This document shows positions 52,072 to 54,460 of a stretch of DNA of 54,460 nt, piece after piece. Location of the stretch: NCBI GenBank assembly GCA_017542055.1, contig JAFXXW010000029.1:1-54460 (forward strand). Reading direction: 5' to 3'. This stretch comes from Kiritimatiellia bacterium (GTDB taxonomy: Bacteria > Verrucomicrobiota > Kiritimatiellia > RFP12 > UBA1067). The notes beneath the pieces were generated by a model. It searched no databases. It worked only from the letters and a program-made list of their open reading frames with translations, and was not told where the DNA came from. How positions within the stretch are numbered: the stretch's first letter is position 1; each line of letters begins with the position of its first letter. The translations under genes and the position numbers were made by a program.

Positions 52072-52099
52072 AAAAGGGCAGGCGCTTTCTCGCCCGCCC
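52072..52099 (-). terminator. Rho-independent terminator after the PEP-CTERM gene
   Basis: Minus-strand stem GGGCGGGCG / CGCCTGCCC (52076-52099, one G-T pair, 6-nt loop) is followed by TTTT. It ends 23 bases before the next start codon, so it could also act as an attenuator. Confidence 0.8.
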
Positions 52100-52131
52100 C
52101 TTCGATAGCGTGTTTCAGCCTCTAGCCATGC

Positions 52132-52704
52132 TTAGGCCCTGCGCCGACGCAACGCCAGCAACGCACCACCCACCAGGAGCAACAGCCCGCTCGTCGGTTC
52201 CGGCGCCGCATACGCGCCACCCGTCCAAGCCTCAAGCGGCGAAGCCCCGATATCGCTCAAACTGGTCACCAACCTGCCTTGCGTTTTCGCATCGGCATAG
52301 GTCAACCCGGTAGTGCCCACGCCGATAACGCTGGATGTATCACTTGCCAATATTTCGACATAATAGGTATAAGAGGCGTTCGTAAACGAACTACCGATCT
52401 CTGAAATAAGATAATCGTTACCGTTCACGTTGGTAGGCGTCGCATAAACCGTGCCAAACGAAACATATCCGGATCCGCTATCGTAGCCAGTAGATGTAGC
52501 CGCATTCGCGCTATAGTCCTCCCAATTGTACGATCCATCGACCGCAGCAACCCGGAATCCACCAATCGCGTTATTGTTGAATGAGTATGTACCATTGTTG
52601 TTTGTTATTCCGGAATCGTTCAAATTCACCTGCCAATATAGATAGGACGCTTCAGAGGCAAACGCCAATGACGCAACCAAGGTGCAGATAAAAAGTTTTC
52701 TCAT
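52132..52704 (-). CDS. Secreted protein with PEP-CTERM sorting signal
   Basis: A 190-residue protein with signal peptide (RKLFICTLVASLAFASEA) and a C-terminal PEPTSGLLLLVGGALLAL helix followed by RRRRA, the three-part PEP-CTERM tag recognised by an exosortase (EpsH/XrtA-type). The mature part (about 20-160) is rich in Asn, Thr, Ser, Gly and Tyr and looks like a beta-rich surface or matrix protein. PEP-CTERM proteins are commonly linked with exopolysaccharide production. No exosortase gene is in the window. Function unknown. Confidence 0.85.
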   Translation of the reverse strand: MRKLFICTLVASLAFASEASYLYWQVNLNDSGITNNNGTYSFNNNAIGGFRVAAVDGSYNWEDYSANAATSTGYDSGSGYVSFGTVYATPTNVNGNDYLISEIGSSFTNASYTYYVEILASDTSSVIGVGTTGLTYADAKTQGRLVTSLSDIGASPLEAWTGGAYAAPEPTSGLLLLVGGALLALRRRRA

Positions 52705-52738
52705 TGCCTTTATCCTTTATGTAGTTAAGCCCGTTAAA

Positions 52739-53473
52739 TCATTGAAGCGTGAACGTCGTTGTTCCCGAATTATCGGACGGAGTGTACCAGAATCCCATAC
52801 CGGGCTGAACAACTGCCTCCTCCCACTGGCCATTGACCTTGCGGCCCCAGTATTTGTTATCCTCTGTCCTAGTGCCATCATAGCGATAAGTAGGTGCCGA
52901 GCCACCAGCCGTATGCAATTTGATCAAATCACCTTGCTTAGCGTTAGTCCACGTGACATCGCTATTCAAATTTATTGTCGATCCGGTCGTATTCACCGGC
53001 GAGACGAGCGTAGCCCCTTTGCTACGATCAATAGTGTATGTCAAATCGGACGCATCGCTGTACTGTCCGTACAAGTAAATGTCGCCGCTGGTGTTGCCCG
53101 CTTGGCGTACGATAATTATGGCATCCTGCTGCGAAAGCGTGTCGGTCGAACCTGGGCGCGCGGTTTTACCACCAAAACTGCTGACTGACTCAATTCCATC
53201 CCAACCATTATTAGTCAATGTCCACGCTTTATATTCACCACTCGCATTCACATACTTGTACAGCATGGTTCCATTATTGAGGCCATTCGTCTTCACGAAA
53301 TCCTTGACCATGATGTCTTCACCGGTGCCGGCCGCCACCCAAGGCACGCTGATTACCGTCTGTTCAAGATCCGACGCAACTTTCAAAACGCCGAAAGTCT
53401 GGGTGGAGCTGACGGAACTGGCGAACGCCAAGCCAGCCACCAGAGTCGAAGTCAAAAGCATCAGTTTTTTCAT
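52739..53473 (-). CDS. Secreted beta-rich protein of unknown function
   Basis: A 244-residue protein with signal peptide (MKKLMLLTSTLVAGLAFA). The mature part is Thr/Gly/Ser/Asn-rich with many aromatic residues and no cysteine, suggesting a beta-structured exported protein. The start is ATG at 53473, preceded by AGGAAGG at about 6 bases; a longer start with MKQRKAI would overlap the ribosome-binding site. It ends in TFTLQ without a sorting tail. Between two other secreted-protein genes. No family recognised. Confidence 0.75.
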   Translation of the reverse strand: MKKLMLLTSTLVAGLAFASSVSSTQTFGVLKVASDLEQTVISVPWVAAGTGEDIMVKDFVKTNGLNNGTMLYKYVNASGEYKAWTLTNNGWDGIESVSSFGGKTARPGSTDTLSQQDAIIIVRQAGNTSGDIYLYGQYSDASDLTYTIDRSKGATLVSPVNTTGSTINLNSDVTWTNAKQGDLIKLHTAGGSAPTYRYDGTRTEDNKYWGRKVNGQWEEAVVQPGMGFWYTPSDNSGTTTFTLQ

Positions 53474-53490
53474 AATTGCCTTCCTTTGCT

Positions 53491-54231
53491 TCATTCGCCC
53501 TTGATCGAGAAGAACGCAGCGTCAGCCGCCGGCACGAACACGCGGCCCTTGACCGTTTCCGTGGCCTCGTCATCCTTCTGCGGAACGGTAACGCCCATTT
53601 CCGTCAAGCTGTCCGGCTCGGTGCCGGATTTGACGGTGTAGGTAAGACCAGGCACCATGCCGGTAACCGTAATCTTGACCCGCTCGCCCACGATCTCGAT
53701 CGATTCGATGACGGGCTGCTCCATGCCCTCGGTGCCGGACGAAGCAACCGCGCTGGTGCTTACCGACTTCTCGGTGGCCGAAGCGAAAGCATTGCCCGAA
53801 GCGACCGTGGCATCGGTGGTATTGGCGGCATAGACCACCAGCGGCTTGCCGTCCGCGCCCTTGCCGGCAGGCTTGCCGTCCGCGCCGCGCGTATCCAGCA
53901 TGACCACCGTGTAGCTGCCGGTCGTCTTCTTGTTCGCCGAATCGACCTGCCACAGCACGAGCGGGCACTTGCCGCCTTCGGCCAACGGAGCCGCCAGCAC
54001 CACTTCATTGTCGGTGCTCACCGCTTCCAGCTTGCTGGTCAATCCGCCGAACTCCGCGCCCGGCGCTTTCCACACCAGCGCGTACCATTCGCCGTCAACC
54101 ACTGTAGTGCCGTCGGCATACTGGTCGGGACCTTCCGTCGAGAAAAGAATACAAAGGTTGTTCGCGTCGGCGAACGCGAAGGAGGCCATCAACGCGATGG
54201 CCGAAAGAGCACAGAATTTCATGAACTTCAT
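53491..54231 (-). CDS. Secreted protein of unknown function
   Basis: A 246-residue protein with signal peptide (MKFMKFCALSAIALMASFAFA). It contains two short DGKPAGKG/GADGKPL repeats near residues 117-130 and a C-terminal beta-rich region with IESIEIVGERVKITVTGM and GLTYTVKSG, which resembles small Ig/fibronectin-like or 'sugar-binding' folds in a general way only. Final strand AAFFSIKGE. First gene of the secreted-protein unit; leader about 29 nt with AAGGA before the ATG. Confidence 0.75.
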   Translation of the reverse strand: MKFMKFCALSAIALMASFAFADANNLCILFSTEGPDQYADGTTVVDGEWYALVWKAPGAEFGGLTSKLEAVSTDNEVVLAAPLAEGGKCPLVLWQVDSANKKTTGSYTVVMLDTRGADGKPAGKGADGKPLVVYAANTTDATVASGNAFASATEKSVSTSAVASSGTEGMEQPVIESIEIVGERVKITVTGMVPGLTYTVKSGTEPDSLTEMGVTVPQKDDEATETVKGRVFVPAADAAFFSIKGE

Positions 54232-54267
54232 TTCAATAGTCCTTCTATTCCTAGTTTTTCGCTGTAT

Positions 54268-54297
54268 ATTATATCATATTTCACCCCGGTTTGTCAA
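54268..54297 (-). promoter_or_regulatory. Promoter of the three secreted-protein genes
   Basis: TTGACA (54292-54297), 18-base spacer ending GAAATATGA, TATAAT (54268-54273), minus strand; a near-perfect copy of the window consensus. Confidence 0.85.
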
Positions 54298-54395
54298 TAC
54301 GAAAAAGTAAAAATCTTCTACGCGCAGTTCGTTATAATAGAAGACACCATTGGCGAAAACTGGCAAGGGGGGAGCAAGTTTGTTCGTCAAATGAA

Positions 54396-54424
54396 TGGAC
54401 ACCAACGAGAAAAAAGAGTATAAT
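54396..54424 (+). promoter_or_regulatory. Candidate plus-strand promoter at right edge
   Basis: TGGACA (54396-54401), 17-base spacer, TATAAT (54419-54424). It lacks the AAATATGA extension of the other promoters. Another TATAAT at 54333-54338 has no good -35. Confidence 0.45.
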
Positions 54425-54436
54425 GGAGGAATGAAC

Positions 54437-54460
54437 ATGTCATTCGGAGCAACCAAGGAG
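54437..54460 (+). CDS. Possible start of a plus-strand gene cut by the right edge
   Basis: ATG at 54437 follows GGAGGA at 6 bases and opens a frame MSFGATKE that runs off the window. Too short to identify. If the -10 at 54419 is used, GGAGGA would fall upstream of the transcript start, so the ATG at 54431 or an upstream promoter is possible. Confidence 0.4.

Noticed and set aside
49658-52108. 816-codon plus-strand open frame
   Set aside because: Antisense shadow of the membrane/TPR gene, with no recognisable domain, signal or ribosome site.

Overview
The window looks like a chromosomal segment of a Gram-negative bacterium of the PVC group, most likely Verrucomicrobiota in the broad sense (Kiritimatiellae/Lentisphaeria type). 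Three things point there. One secreted protein (52132-52704) ends in a PEP-CTERM-type sorting tail. The cell envelope genes are diderm: a Wza-like lipoprotein, an outer-membrane beta-barrel and an MlaD/E/F lipid transporter. Coding DNA is GC-rich, while promoters are short, AT-rich islands. Phylum placement is inference. I see no insertion sequence, integrase, phage gene, CRISPR array, rRNA or replication origin.

Almost everything is on the minus strand in long, tightly packed transcription units; many genes overlap by ATGA, GTGA or TTGA, which suggests translational coupling. From right to left they are: (1) 54231-52132, three small secreted proteins, the last with a PEP-CTERM tail, followed by a terminator; (2) 52048-49209, a large membrane/TPR protein and a 3D-domain cell-wall protein; (3) 49162-42683, pcnB, a TPR protein, mlaE-mlaF-mlaD, a secreted metallopeptidase and gluQ; (4) 42587-37301, tRNA-Asn, a terminator, parE, parC, a DUF167 gene, tsaC and queD; (5) 37175-33619, rplM, rpsI, an RhlE-like helicase and a glycosyltransferase; (6) 32611-22277, gspE, dnaB, an McsA-McsB fusion, clpC, a stand-alone AICAR transformylase, a two-piece exporter and an acyltransferase; (7) 22199-19233, an AMP-dependent acyl ligase, a 2-hydroxyacid dehydrogenase and tsaE; (8) 19204-4640, a 12-gene exopolysaccharide, arginine and signalling operon (wza to a histidine kinase); (9) 4584-2672, a GT4/GT10 pair; (10) 2227 to the left edge, GT8, GT2 and a truncated GINT1-like gene behind an unexplained leader of about 390 nt. 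The only clear plus-strand unit is tRNA-Gly, tRNA-Leu, tRNA-Ser and tilS (32694-33641); a plus-strand gene may start at the right edge.

The most distinctive signal is the promoter. Ten sites share a nearly invariant extended -10 block (AAATATGATATAAT or close to it) 17-18 bases from a TTGACA-like -35. Nine drive minus-strand units 1 and 3-10; one drives the tRNA unit. Four sit so close to a start codon that the mRNA should be leaderless or nearly so (GT4, wza, gspE, pcnB). Two are written into the last codons of the upstream gene (tsaE/wza and queD/rplM).

Functionally the window combines surface polysaccharide synthesis and export (BY-kinase with two tyrosine-rich tails, Wzy-like ligase/polymerase, beta-barrel, Wza, RfbB and several glycosyltransferases), outer-membrane lipid handling (Mla, acyltransferase and exporter), translation and tRNA maturation (rplM, rpsI, tRNAs, tilS, gluQ, tsaC, tsaE, queD, pcnB), DNA topology and replication (parC, parE, dnaB) and protein quality control (clpC with an apparently catalytically dead McsA-McsB hybrid). 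Domain assignments rest on motif recognition by eye; no database search was run.
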